Positions 48,352 to 56,828 of a stretch of DNA of 64,000 nt are shown here, piece by piece. Location: contig NZ_JACIDZ010000003.1 of assembly GCF_014196625.1 (NCBI RefSeq), forward strand, positions 124,001 to 188,000. The letters run 5' to 3'. This DNA comes from Martelella radicis (lineage in GTDB: Bacteria; Pseudomonadota; Alphaproteobacteria; Rhizobiales; Rhizobiaceae). The notes beneath the pieces were generated by a model, which saw nothing but the letters and a program-made list of their open reading frames with translations, made no database searches and was not told the origin of the DNA. The position numbers and the translations under genes are program-made. The stretch's first letter is position 1, and each line of letters begins with the position of its first letter.

Positions 48352-49383
48352 TCAGGGGCCGTCGTTGAAGCCGGTCTTGTCGACGAGTTCGGAGGCCTCT
48401 CGGCGGTGGTCTGCGATCTCAGTCAGCGACAGGTCGTCAGGATGAATCTCGCCGAAAGACTGGACGATTTCCGAAGCTTCGGCACCCGGCATGACCGGAT
48501 ATTCGAAAACCTGCTCGGCATAGATTTCCTGGGCCTCGGGCGAAGCCAGGAATTCCATCAGCTTCAGCGCGTTTTCCGGATGCGGCGCGTGCTTTGCCAT
48601 CGCCATGCCCGAGACGTTGACATGGGTGCCCCGGTCCTCGGCATTGGGAAACAGGATGTCGATCGCGGCTGCCCATTCCTTCTGCTCGGGTTCCTTGTCA
48701 TTGGTCATCATCAGGCCGACATAGTAGGTGTTGCCGAGCGCGATGTCGCATTCGCCCGACATGATCGCCTTGGCCTGGCTGCGATCGTTGCCGTTCGGGC
48801 GGCGAGCGAGGTTGGCCTTGAGGCCCTCGAGCCATTCCTCGGTGTATGCGGCGCCGTGATGGGCGATCATGGAGGCGATCAGTGCAATATTGTAGGGATG
48901 CTGGCCGTCGCGGATGCAGATCGCGCCCTTCCATTTGGGATCCGACAGTTCTTCATAGGTGATCGGTACCTGGCCGATACGGTCCTTCGAAGCATAGACC
49001 ACGCGGCCGCGCTTGGTCAGCGCGAACCAGTTGCCGTCAGGGTCGCGAAATTGTTCTGGAATATCGGCATTGATGATCTCGCTCTCGACCGGCTGCGTCA
49101 CCTCGGCTTCCTTTGCCTCGGTCAGGCGGCCGATATCGACGGTGAGGATCACGTCCACGGGAGAATTGGCACCCTCGGCTTTCACCCGCTCGACAAGGCC
49201 GGTATCCAGAAACAGCACGTTCGTGTTGATGCCGGTTTCGGCCTCGAAGGCCTCGAGAAGGGGAGCGATCAGTTCGGGCTGGCGGTAGGAATAGATGTTG
49301 ACGTCCTCGGCCAGGGCCGGAGCGGCCGTGCCGATGATCGCTGCAGCCAGGAAAGAACCGGCAAGCGCCTTGAGCCTTGTCAT
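48352..49383 (-). CDS. Iron(III) ABC transporter substrate-binding protein (FbpA/FutA-like)
   Basis: A 343-residue periplasmic binding protein with a 25-residue signal peptide ending in PALA. Mature features are NIYSYRQPELIAPLLEAFE, VDVILTVDIGRLTEAKE, and the paired iron-ligating tyrosines in LGNTYYVGLMM, as in FutA/FbpA transferrin-like proteins. It binds ferric iron for an ABC permease, but no permease or ATPase gene is next to it, so it is an orphan in this window. It is divergent from rirA. The start at 49383 has a consensus GGAGG. Confidence 0.88.
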   Translation of the reverse strand: MTRLKALAGSFLAAAIIGTAAPALAEDVNIYSYRQPELIAPLLEAFEAETGINTNVLFLDTGLVERVKAEGANSPVDVILTVDIGRLTEAKEAEVTQPVESEIINADIPEQFRDPDGNWFALTKRGRVVYASKDRIGQVPITYEELSDPKWKGAICIRDGQHPYNIALIASMIAHHGAAYTEEWLEGLKANLARRPNGNDRSQAKAIMSGECDIALGNTYYVGLMMTNDKEPEQKEWAAAIDILFPNAEDRGTHVNVSGMAMAKHAPHPENALKLMEFLASPEAQEIYAEQVFEYPVMPGAEASEIVQSFGEIHPDDLSLTEIADHRREASELVDKTGFNDGP

Positions 49384-49396
49384 TGAATCCTCCATG

Positions 49397-49446
49397 TGAT
49401 CTTTTAAGTCGATTTATGTAATCAGGTATCCAGGACGAGGTGTCAA
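49397..49446 (-). promoter_or_regulatory. Candidate promoter and iron-responsive sites of the iron-binding protein gene
   Basis: On the minus strand TTGACA (49441-49446) and GATTAC (49418-49423) are 17 bases apart. Two TGA-N9-TCA-like sites with one mismatch each (TGA-N9-TCG and CGA-N9-TCA) abut at 49397-49424, overlapping the -10. This resembles the iron-responsive operator reported for RirA-controlled genes. RirA binding is inferred. Confidence 0.5.
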
Positions 49447-49483
49447 CCGATCGGGCCTTTAGACTTGAGTGAAAATTTCTTCT

Positions 49484-49519
49484 TTTGGAATTGTTCCAAA
49501 GTGAGAAACGCGTTATAAA
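49484..49519 (+). promoter_or_regulatory. Candidate rirA promoter with overlapping palindrome
   Basis: TTGTTC (49491-49496) and TATAAA (49514-49519) are spaced by 17 bases. A 17-base palindrome TTTGGAA-N3-TTCCAAA (49484-49500) overlaps the -35, so a bound regulator would block it. Autoregulation by RirA is possible but unproven; the palindrome is unlike TGA-N9-TCA. Confidence 0.5.
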
Positions 49520-49548
49520 GATGGAAAGATTCTAAAGAGGAAATCGGT

Positions 49549-50016
49549 ATGCGCCTGACCAAGCAGACGAATTACGCGGTACGTATGCTCATGTATTGCG
49601 CCGCCAACGACGGCAAGCTGAGCCGTGTGCCCGAGATCGCCAAGGCTTATGGCGTGTCTGAGCTATTCCTGTTCAAGATCATCCAGCCCCTGCACAAGGC
49701 GGGCATCATGGAAACGGTACGCGGCCGCAATGGTGGCGTCCGCCTCGGCCGCCCGGCCTCCGAGATCACGCTTTTCGATGTGGTTAGCGTCACGGAGGAG
49801 AATTTCTCCATGGCCGAATGCTTCGAGGACGGCAATGAAACGGATTGCCCGCTGGTAGATAGCTGCGGCTTCAACGGGGCGCTCAGGGAGGCGCTGAATG
49901 CCTTCTTCTCTGTCCTTGCCGGCTACACGATCGATGATCTGGTGCGCCGCCGCACTGATATTTTCAAGCTGCTCAGCATTGATGAGGACAAGAAGGTCGC
50001 ATCTTCCGCAGCGTGA
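49549..50016 (+). CDS. rirA: Rrf2-family iron regulator RirA
   Basis: A 155-residue winged-helix repressor that senses iron-sulfur status and silences iron uptake when iron is plentiful. The N-terminus MRLTKQTNYAVRMLMYCAAN, the recognition-helix region VSELFLFKIIQPLHKAG and the wing VRGRNGGVRLGRP are those of RirA. Cysteines C91, C100 and C106 (AECFEDG, DCPLVDSC) are positioned as in RirA for binding a cluster with three protein ligands. It ends with a lysine/alanine tail and a strong terminator. Divergent to the iron-binding protein gene, a likely target. Confidence 0.93.
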   Translation: MRLTKQTNYAVRMLMYCAANDGKLSRVPEIAKAYGVSELFLFKIIQPLHKAGIMETVRGRNGGVRLGRPASEITLFDVVSVTEENFSMAECFEDGNETDCPLVDSCGFNGALREALNAFFSVLAGYTIDDLVRRRTDIFKLLSIDEDKKVASSAA

Positions 50017-50042
50017 GGCTGGCCTGTCACTCGTTTTGGTTC

Positions 50043-50073
50043 AAGGCGTCGGGGCAACCGGCGCCTTTTTCCT
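50043..50073 (+). terminator. Rho-independent terminator after rirA
   Basis: AAGGCGTCGG pairs with CCGGCGCCTT (one G-U pair) around a GGCAA loop, followed by a T-rich tract. The remaining 200 bases before the FGGY kinase gene are gene-free; no clear promoter was seen. Confidence 0.85.
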
Positions 50074-50280
50074 TTTCTGAACTCCTCCAATTTGCCGCGA
50101 CGGCCATTGTTGCGGCTTGAGCTTGCGGTGAGAAAGATGTAGCAAGGGAAAGCTAACTCGTAACAGCATGCGTCGCCAGGGAGAACAAGCTGGCTTGGTC
50201 GGTGCTGGGCGGAGGCGGCCGTTGCGGCCGGACAAGAAAACGGAGATGCTCCGCTTGCGTGACGGGGCAGGGAGAGAAGC

Positions 50281-51912
50281 ATGAGCAATCATTTCATCGG
50301 TATCGACGTCGGAACCGGCAGCGCCCGTGCGGGCGTCTTCGACGAGAACGGTCGTCTTCTCGGCGTCGGCAAGAAAGACCTCGCCTTGTGGCGGGAGGCG
50401 GGCGATATCGTCGAACAATCGTCGGACGATATCTGGAATGCCATCTGCTTTTCGACGAAGACGGCACTTGCCGAAGCCGGCATCGCGCCCGACAGCGTCA
50501 AGGGAATCGGATTCGACGCGACCTGTTCGCTCGTCGTCCTGGACGGCGAGGGCAGGCCGCTCCCCGTCGGTCCGTCGGAAGATCCCGAGCGCAACATCAT
50601 CGTCTGGATGGATCACCGCGCCATCGAGCAGGCGGATCGCATCAATGCCGGCGGCCATGATGTGCTGCGCTATGTCGGCGGCCGTATCTCACCGGAAATG
50701 GAAACGCCGAAACTGCTCTGGCTGAAGGAAAACCGGCCCGAGACCTTTGCCGCCGCCGGCCATTTCTTCGATCTTGCCGACTTTCTCTCCTGGCGCGCGA
50801 CTGGCGCGACGGAGCGTTCGGTCTGCACGGTTACCTGCAAATGGACCTACCTCGCCCATGAAAGCCGGTGGGATGCCGGTTATTTCAAGGCGATCGGCCT
50901 TGAGGAGCTCGCCGACGATGATTTCGCCCGGATCGGCTCGAATGTGGTCGATATCGCCACGCCCCTGGGCAAGGGACTGTCGGAGGAAGCGGCGAGCGAA
51001 CTTGGCCTTGCTGCGGGCACCCCGGTCGGCGCGTCGCTGATCGATGCCCATTGTGGCGGCGTCGGCACCTTTGCCTGCGAAGGGCCTGACGGCGAGAACC
51101 TGCCGCCGGAAACCCAGATGGCGCTGATCATGGGCACCTCGGCTTGCGCCATGACGCTGGCGAAGGATGCAAATTTCGTCGACGGCGTCTGGGGTCCCTA
51201 TTTCGGTGCCATGGTGCCGGGCTTCTGGCTTCTGGAAGGCGGTCAGTCTGCCTATGGCGCCGCACTTGACCATCTGGTCACGCTCCACCCCGCCTATCCC
51301 GCCATGCGCGAGAAGGCGGCTGCGGCGGGCCTTCCGCTTCCCGTCTATCTGGAAAAGCGCGCGGTCGAAAAAGCGGGTTCAGCGGAACAGGCAGCCTTTC
51401 TCGGGCGCGATATCCAGGTGGTAGCGGAGTTCCTCGGCAATCGCGCGCCCTATGCCGATCCGCAGGCAACCGGCGTCATCAGCGGTCTGAAACTTGAGAC
51501 GGGAGAAGACGGTCTGGTGGCGCTCTACGTCGCGGGCCTTTGCGGGCTTTGCTACGGTACGCTGCAGATCATCGAGGCGGAAAAGGCCAAGGGACTGCCG
51601 CTCGAGACCATCGTGGTCAGCGGCGGCGCGGCCCAGAGCGGACTGTTGCGCCGTATCCTGGCGGACGCGACGGGCTTGAAGGTCGCGCTGCCCGATACGG
51701 CCGAACCGGTTCTGCTCGGCGGCGCCATCATCGGCGCGGTCGCTTCCGGCCACCATGCCGATCTGGAGCAGGGCGCGCGGCAGATGTCCTCCATCAAGGA
51801 GATCATCGCACCGGCGGGCGGCCCGGTCGCAGCATTGCACGAGGCCAAATTCGCGGCCTTCGCGCTGCTGCAGGAGGCTGATCGCAAGATCCGGGCCGCG
51901 ATGCGCGCATAG
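50281..51912 (+). CDS. FGGY-family carbohydrate kinase (pentulose-kinase type)
   Basis: A 543-residue sugar kinase. The N-terminal ASKHA phosphate loop is FIGIDVGTGSARAGVF, the sugar-binding region contains IGFDATCSLVVL and VWMDHRAIEQADRIN, and the C-terminal domain has LVALYVAGLCGLCYGTL and the adenosine loop VVSGGAAQSGLL. Length and the RNIIVWMDHRA block fit the D-ribulokinase/pentulose branch, not glycerol kinase. It phosphorylates a free sugar in the cytoplasm. Its neighbours, a LacI regulator downstream and an ABC sugar operon opposite, suggest a catabolic role. GGGAGAG precedes the ATG. Confidence 0.88.
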   Translation: MSNHFIGIDVGTGSARAGVFDENGRLLGVGKKDLALWREAGDIVEQSSDDIWNAICFSTKTALAEAGIAPDSVKGIGFDATCSLVVLDGEGRPLPVGPSEDPERNIIVWMDHRAIEQADRINAGGHDVLRYVGGRISPEMETPKLLWLKENRPETFAAAGHFFDLADFLSWRATGATERSVCTVTCKWTYLAHESRWDAGYFKAIGLEELADDDFARIGSNVVDIATPLGKGLSEEAASELGLAAGTPVGASLIDAHCGGVGTFACEGPDGENLPPETQMALIMGTSACAMTLAKDANFVDGVWGPYFGAMVPGFWLLEGGQSAYGAALDHLVTLHPAYPAMREKAAAAGLPLPVYLEKRAVEKAGSAEQAAFLGRDIQVVAEFLGNRAPYADPQATGVISGLKLETGEDGLVALYVAGLCGLCYGTLQIIEAEKAKGLPLETIVVSGGAAQSGLLRRILADATGLKVALPDTAEPVLLGGAIIGAVASGHHADLEQGARQMSSIKEIIAPAGGPVAALHEAKFAAFALLQEADRKIRAAMRA

Positions 51913-52032
51913 CGTCTCCGTCGTTTGGCTTCAGGGCTTGCCGGCGTAAGTCCGCGTTTTCCCGTGCGCTAGCGCAGCGGCGACGTTATGGTGCCCGCAG
52001 ACGGCGCGGGCACACAGGACGAAAGAGAGGCA

Positions 52033-53034
52033 ATGGCGAAAACCATATCCGAGATCGCGGAGGAGACGGGCTACTCGAGGACCACGATCACCATGGTCCT
52101 GAGCGGCCGCGCCTCCGAATACCGGATCAGTGCGCGCACCCAGAAGATCATCCAGGATTATGTCGCCGAGCACGGCTATACGATCAACCAGACCGCGCGC
52201 AACCTGAAGACAAGGCGCAGCCACACGGTCGGATTTGTCGCGCCGGAGATTGCCAACCCCTTCTTTGCCCGGTTCATGGCGAGCCTTGAAGCCTGCTGCC
52301 GGGCTGAAGGCCTGGTGCTGATCACGACATCGAGCGGCGAGGATCCGGCGCTCGAAGTCCGCGCCTTGCAGAGCCTCATGGAGCGCGGGGTCGATGCACT
52401 GGTGCTCGCGCCCTGCGCGCCGCGTCCGCCGGCAAGCGCCCGCAAACGCGGCCGGCGCACGCCGATGGTCCTGGTCGACCGGCACTATCCGGGCGATAGC
52501 GTCGAAGCGATCACCAGCGACCACAGGGAGAATGCGAGACTGCTCACTGCGGCGGTGATGGCGTCCGGCGCGGAGCGTGTGGTTTTCTTCTGCGGCCATC
52601 CGGATAATCCGGCCATCGCAGAGCGTATCGCGGGTTTCCGCGAGGCGGCGGGTGATGGCGAGAAGGCGCGTGTGCTGACGGCGGATGACGACAGCGCGGC
52701 AGCCGGCGAGGCCATGATGCAGGCGCTTCTGGCGGATGGCGGAGAACTGCCCTCGGCGCTTGTCTGTTCGTCGCTGCTGGTGCTCGAGGGCGCGCTGCAA
52801 TGCCTGAAACAGGCCCGCTCGGCCGTGCCGCCCGAGATGATCATCGCCACATTCGACTATGACGGCTTCCTCGAGCTTCTGCCCAATACCGTCATCGTCA
52901 TCCGTCAGGACGAGGCGGCGCTGGCGCGCGCCGCCTTCAGTTCCATTGCCGCCCAGATCGGCGGCAAGCCTGCTGCCGAGGGGACGCGCACGATCGTGGA
53001 TGCCGAACTGGTCCGCCTCAACGCCACGGCGTGA
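52033..53034 (+). CDS. LacI-family transcriptional regulator
   Basis: A 333-residue repressor. The N-terminal helix-turn-helix and hinge (TISEIAEETGYSRTTITMVL, then INQTARNLKTRRSHTVGFV) precede a periplasmic-binding-like effector domain (PEIANPFFARFM, ALVLAPCAP, VDRHYPGDSVEAITSDH, TFDYDGFLELL). The ATG at 52033 follows GAGAGG; fifteen open codons upstream lack similarity. It lies downstream of the FGGY kinase and converges with the aminotransferase gene with a 12-base gap. It probably controls the opposite-strand ABC operon and perhaps the kinase. Confidence 0.9.
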   Translation: MAKTISEIAEETGYSRTTITMVLSGRASEYRISARTQKIIQDYVAEHGYTINQTARNLKTRRSHTVGFVAPEIANPFFARFMASLEACCRAEGLVLITTSSGEDPALEVRALQSLMERGVDALVLAPCAPRPPASARKRGRRTPMVLVDRHYPGDSVEAITSDHRENARLLTAAVMASGAERVVFFCGHPDNPAIAERIAGFREAAGDGEKARVLTADDDSAAAGEAMMQALLADGGELPSALVCSSLLVLEGALQCLKQARSAVPPEMIIATFDYDGFLELLPNTVIVIRQDEAALARAAFSSIAAQIGGKPAAEGTRTIVDAELVRLNATA

Positions 53035-53046
53035 AGATTGCCGGCG

Positions 53047-54414
53047 TCACCCGATCTCGGCGAAGACGGCGGCGAAGGTCTCTTCCAGAAGGTCGAACAT
53101 GGTGTCGAGTTCGTCGCGTGTGATGATGAAGGGCGGGGCGAGCACGACGGAGGCGCCGAGCGGACGGCAGATGAGGCCCTTTTCCAGCGCCTTGTTGGCA
53201 ATGCGCTCGGAAATGCGCAGCTTGCCGTCAAAGGGCGTCTTCCTCTTCTTGTCGGCGACGATTTCGATCGCGCCCATGAAGCCAACGCCGCGCACTTCGC
53301 CGGCATGGGGATGGTCGCCAAACCGGGACAGCCGCTTGAGGAAATAGGGCGTCAGCGCCCGGACATTGTCGATCAGCCCGTCATTCTCGATCACGTCCAG
53401 CGCCTTCAGCGCAACGGCCGAGCCGAGCGGGCTGCCGGCCGCGGTGAAGCCGTGGGGGAATTCCTCCGCCGCCTCCGAGGCCGCCTGCATCTCTGCCGCA
53501 AGCCGTTCGCCCAGAATGACCGCGCCCATCGGATAATAGCCGGCGGTGATGCATTTCGAGGTGATGATCGCGTCCGGCTGCATGTCGTAATAGTCGCTGC
53601 CCCACATCTCTCCCAGCCGGCCGAATCCGCAGATCACTTCATCGGCGATCAATGGAATGTCATACTCACGGAGCACCGGGCGGATCGCCGCGAAATAGCC
53701 CTTTGACGGGGGAATGACGCCGCCGGCGCCCTGGACGGGTTCGGCAAACATGCCGGCGATCGTCTCCGGCCCCTCGCGCTCGATCAGGTCCTTCAGATTG
53801 CGCGCCATGCGCTCGGTGAACGCCTCCTCGGTCTCGCCTTCCAGCCCGAAACGCCAGTAATGCGGGCAATCGGCATGGAGAAAGCCCGGCAGCGGCAGGC
53901 CGAATTCGCCATTGTAGGGCTTGGCCGTCATGGATGAGGTGGCAATCGTCACGCCGTGATAGGCGTTGACGCGGGTGATGATCTTGCGCCGTTCCGGCTG
54001 GCCCTTGCGGCGGTTGATCATCCACAGCATCTTGACCATGGTGTCGTTCGCTTCCGAACCGGAATTCGTGTAGTAGACCTTGCCGCTGTCAAAGGGCGAG
54101 AGCGCGATCAGCCGCTCGGAAAGCGCGACCGTGACATCGGCGATACGGCCGAAGAACGAATGATAGCCTGGAAAGCGCTCGGCCTGGGCCGTAAGCGCTT
54201 CAATGATGCCCTTGTGATTGAAACCGGCGACGTTGTTCCACAGCCCGGAATTGGCATCGAGATAGCGTTTGCCGTGGACATCGAAGACGTGGATGCCCTC
54301 GCCATGGGTGAGGATAACGGGCCCGTTTTCCTTCAGCGAGGGAAAATCGGTAAAGCCGTGAAGGACATTGGCCCTGTCCTTTTCTTCCCACGAATTGCCG
54401 TTTGCGTCCGCCAT
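53047..54414 (-). CDS. Class III pyridoxal-phosphate aminotransferase
   Basis: A 455-residue omega-type aminotransferase. Diagnostic pieces are the YTNSGSEANDTMVK cofactor loop, ADEVICGFGRLGEMWGSDYY, the cofactor lysine in ITSKCITAGYYPMGAV (usually SKGLTGGY; here Cys and Ile differ) and the C-terminal GLICRPLG strand. It uses pyruvate-type acceptors in relatives. The start at 54414 removes 32 non-conserved codons. It is the last gene of the minus-strand ABC operon, 64 bases after the ATPase gene. Its part in sugar or solute catabolism is unclear. Confidence 0.88.
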   Translation of the reverse strand: MADANGNSWEEKDRANVLHGFTDFPSLKENGPVILTHGEGIHVFDVHGKRYLDANSGLWNNVAGFNHKGIIEALTAQAERFPGYHSFFGRIADVTVALSERLIALSPFDSGKVYYTNSGSEANDTMVKMLWMINRRKGQPERRKIITRVNAYHGVTIATSSMTAKPYNGEFGLPLPGFLHADCPHYWRFGLEGETEEAFTERMARNLKDLIEREGPETIAGMFAEPVQGAGGVIPPSKGYFAAIRPVLREYDIPLIADEVICGFGRLGEMWGSDYYDMQPDAIITSKCITAGYYPMGAVILGERLAAEMQAASEAAEEFPHGFTAAGSPLGSAVALKALDVIENDGLIDNVRALTPYFLKRLSRFGDHPHAGEVRGVGFMGAIEIVADKKRKTPFDGKLRISERIANKALEKGLICRPLGASVVLAPPFIITRDELDTMFDLLEETFAAVFAEIG

Positions 54415-54478
54415 GTCCGGTCTCCCTGTTCGACGGACGGAGGTTTCCCGCGATTGGCGGCCGCCGTCAAGGTGCGGC

Positions 54479-55531
54479 TCAAAGCGAAAGGCCGGCCTCG
54501 TTGAAGACATGGATGTGCCGGTCGCGGAAGGAAAGGCCGATGTCTTGGCCGCGAATATTGTCCTCGACCTCGTCCGCGCGCACGATCAGCCGTCCGGCAT
54601 CGCCGCAATCGACATAGAGGAAGGTGTCGGAGCCGAGATATTCGACGATCTCCACCGTGCCGGAAATCTGTCCCTCGCCGGGTTTGACGATATCGATATG
54701 TTCCGGCCGGATGCCAAGCGTCGCCGGCACGCCCTCGGTGCCTTCCGGCAACGGGCCTCTGCCGTGTCCGGTAATCTCGTATTTGCCGTCGGCGCCGGTG
54801 CAGGGCAGGATGTTCATTTTCGGCGAGCCGATGAACTGGGCAACAAAGAGATTGTCCGGCTTCTCGTAGAGCTCGCGTGGGGAGCCGATCTGCATGATCC
54901 GGCCGTCCTTCAGCACCACGATCCGGTCTGCCAGCGTCATCGCCTCCACCTGGTCGTGGGTCACATAGATCATCGTCGTGCCGAGGGTTTCGTGCAGGCG
55001 GGCGATCTCGAAGCGCATCTCGACGCGCAACGCCGCATCGAGATTGGATAGCGGCTCGTCAAAGAGAAAGCCCTTCGGCTCGCGCACGATGGCACGGCCG
55101 ATGGCGACGCGCTGACGCTGGCCGCCGGAAAGCGCCTTGGGGCGGCGATCGAGATAGTCCTCGAGCTTCAGGATTTCGGCGGCGCGCCCGACCTTTTCCT
55201 CGATTTCCTTCTTCGGGCTGCCGGCGGTCTTCAGCGAAAAGCCCATATTGTCGCGGACATCCATATGCGGATAGAGCGCATAGGACTGGAAGACCATGGA
55301 AAGCCCGCGCTCCGACGGCAGACGGTCGGTCACGTCATCGCCATCAAGCAGGATGCGTCCCCGGCTTGTCTCCTCAAGGCCGGAAATCATCCTGAGCAGC
55401 GTCGACTTTCCGCAGCCGGACGGGCCGACGAAGATGACGAATTCACCGTCCGCGATCTCGAGGTCGATCCCCTTGATGACCTGCAGGTCGCCGAACCATT
55501 TTTCCACGTTCTCGAGCTTGATCGCGCCCAT
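54479..55531 (-). CDS. Sugar ABC transporter ATP-binding protein (UgpC/MsmK type)
   Basis: A 350-residue ATPase. Walker [18 protein letters not shown]-loop in [13 protein letters not shown], signature [14 protein letters not shown], Walker [16 protein letters not shown], switch His in [12 protein letters not shown]-terminal TOBE/MalK-type regulatory domain (about 240-350) is present. It energises the MalF/MalG-like pair encoded upstream; the hydrolase gene lies between. Confidence 0.94.
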   Translation of the reverse strand: MGAIKLENVEKWFGDLQVIKGIDLEIADGEFVIFVGPSGCGKSTLLRMISGLEETSRGRILLDGDDVTDRLPSERGLSMVFQSYALYPHMDVRDNMGFSLKTAGSPKKEIEEKVGRAAEILKLEDYLDRRPKALSGGQRQRVAIGRAIVREPKGFLFDEPLSNLDAALRVEMRFEIARLHETLGTTMIYVTHDQVEAMTLADRIVVLKDGRIMQIGSPRELYEKPDNLFVAQFIGSPKMNILPCTGADGKYEITGHGRGPLPEGTEGVPATLGIRPEHIDIVKPGEGQISGTVEIVEYLGSDTFLYVDCGDAGRLIVRADEVEDNIRGQDIGLSFRDRHIHVFNEAGLSL

Positions 55532-55542
55532 GTGTCTCTCCC

Positions 55543-56826
55543 TCAGCCTGCCTGCAACATGTCGTCGCCCATTGCCCAGGCGAGATGGATGGCGGCTGTC
55601 CAGGTAAACAGCTTGCCGCCCAGACCCTCGCCGGTCAGTGGATCGAAATATTCAAAGAAGCCGGATGTCTCGACGGCGCGGCGCGTATCATTGCGCAGCC
55701 GTTCGGCAAGGGCGGTTTCGCCTTTTTCCGAAAGCCCGATGCCGATCATGTAGTTGACAACGGACCAGATCGGGCCGCGCCAGTATCGACGGCTTTCAAA
55801 TTGCGCGTCGCGCGGATCCCAGCTCGGGAAGCCGAAAGAACAGCTGTCGAGAATGGCGGAGATCTCCGTCGTCAGCCGCTTTTGCTGGTCGGGCGAGCCG
55901 GCATCGGCATAAAGCGCCATGGCGGACGCGTTGGTGAAGGCGGTCGAGAGCCCGCCGGTGCGCAGGTCTTTTGCGACGTGGCCGCCGACGTCGTCGCTCC
56001 AGAAACTGTCGCATCCAGCCTTGGAATGCTTCAGCCAGGCCTCTGCCTCGTCGCGGATGCCGGGTTCGCCGAATTCCGTTGCCAGTTCGGCGAGATCCCG
56101 GTCGCCGCGCATCAGGGCGAACTGAACGCAGGGGTCGACCATGAAGAACGGTCCGTTGCGGGCGATCTCCAGATGGTCCCACTTGCACTCATGGCCGAAT
56201 TTCACGATGGCGAGATAGCGGTTGTACTGTTCCGCCGTCGGCCGTTCGGACGGGTCGACATGGGTGATGTCGCGGCGCGGCAGGTCGCCGAGGTCATCGG
56301 GGACGACGATCTGGTCCATGCCGATATCCCAGTCCGGGCAATTGTCGCGGCCGGATTCCCACGGGTGAACAATGCCGACGACACCGGTATTGTCGGGATC
56401 GCGATAGGTGTGGAACCAGCGGTGCCAGGCGTGGAGCTTGTGGAACAGCGCCTTTGCCCGCTCCTTGTCCATCTCCGTGCCGGTCTGCATCATCGTCAGC
56501 ATGGCGCTGGCGGCCACCGGCGGCTGGGAATGGCCGGAAGAGGGGGGCACGGTGTTGGACTTCCACATTTCAGGCCCGGGGAAATAGTCCGGGTCGGTCT
56601 TGTGGAAGATGATATGCGGCACCATGCCGTCATCCCACTGGCCGGAAAACAGCGTTTCGATCTCTTCCCAGGCGCGGTTGCGGTCGAACGTGGCAAAGCC
56701 GAGGGCGGCAAAGACGGAATCCCATTCCCACTGATAGGGGTAGAGCCTTGCCGTCGGTACGGTATAGCCGCCGCGATCGTTCATACGCAGAATGTCGATG
56801 GCCTGCTGTTTCAGCGATTGATGCAT
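55543..56826 (-). CDS. GH63-type glycoside hydrolase, mannosyl-/glucosylglycerate hydrolase-like
   Basis: A 427-residue cytoplasmic (alpha/alpha)6-barrel hydrolase with no signal peptide. Blocks shared with mannosylglycerate and glucosylglycerate hydrolases are [20 protein letters not shown] near the N-terminus, [17 protein letters not shown] (about 90-106), [18 protein letters not shown] with the probable general-acid Asp (about 154-171), and [15 protein letters not shown] with the probable base region. Length is that of the small MGH1 proteins, well below trehalase (GH37). It is encoded between the permease and ATPase genes, so its substrate enters intact through that ABC system and is cleaved inside; release of glycerate plus hexose is inferred. 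Confidence 0.8.
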   Translation of the reverse strand: MHQSLKQQAIDILRMNDRGGYTVPTARLYPYQWEWDSVFAALGFATFDRNRAWEEIETLFSGQWDDGMVPHIIFHKTDPDYFPGPEMWKSNTVPPSSGHSQPPVAASAMLTMMQTGTEMDKERAKALFHKLHAWHRWFHTYRDPDNTGVVGIVHPWESGRDNCPDWDIGMDQIVVPDDLGDLPRRDITHVDPSERPTAEQYNRYLAIVKFGHECKWDHLEIARNGPFFMVDPCVQFALMRGDRDLAELATEFGEPGIRDEAEAWLKHSKAGCDSFWSDDVGGHVAKDLRTGGLSTAFTNASAMALYADAGSPDQQKRLTTEISAILDSCSFGFPSWDPRDAQFESRRYWRGPIWSVVNYMIGIGLSEKGETALAERLRNDTRRAVETSGFFEYFDPLTGEGLGGKLFTWTAAIHLAWAMGDDMLQAG

Positions 56827-56828
56827 GG

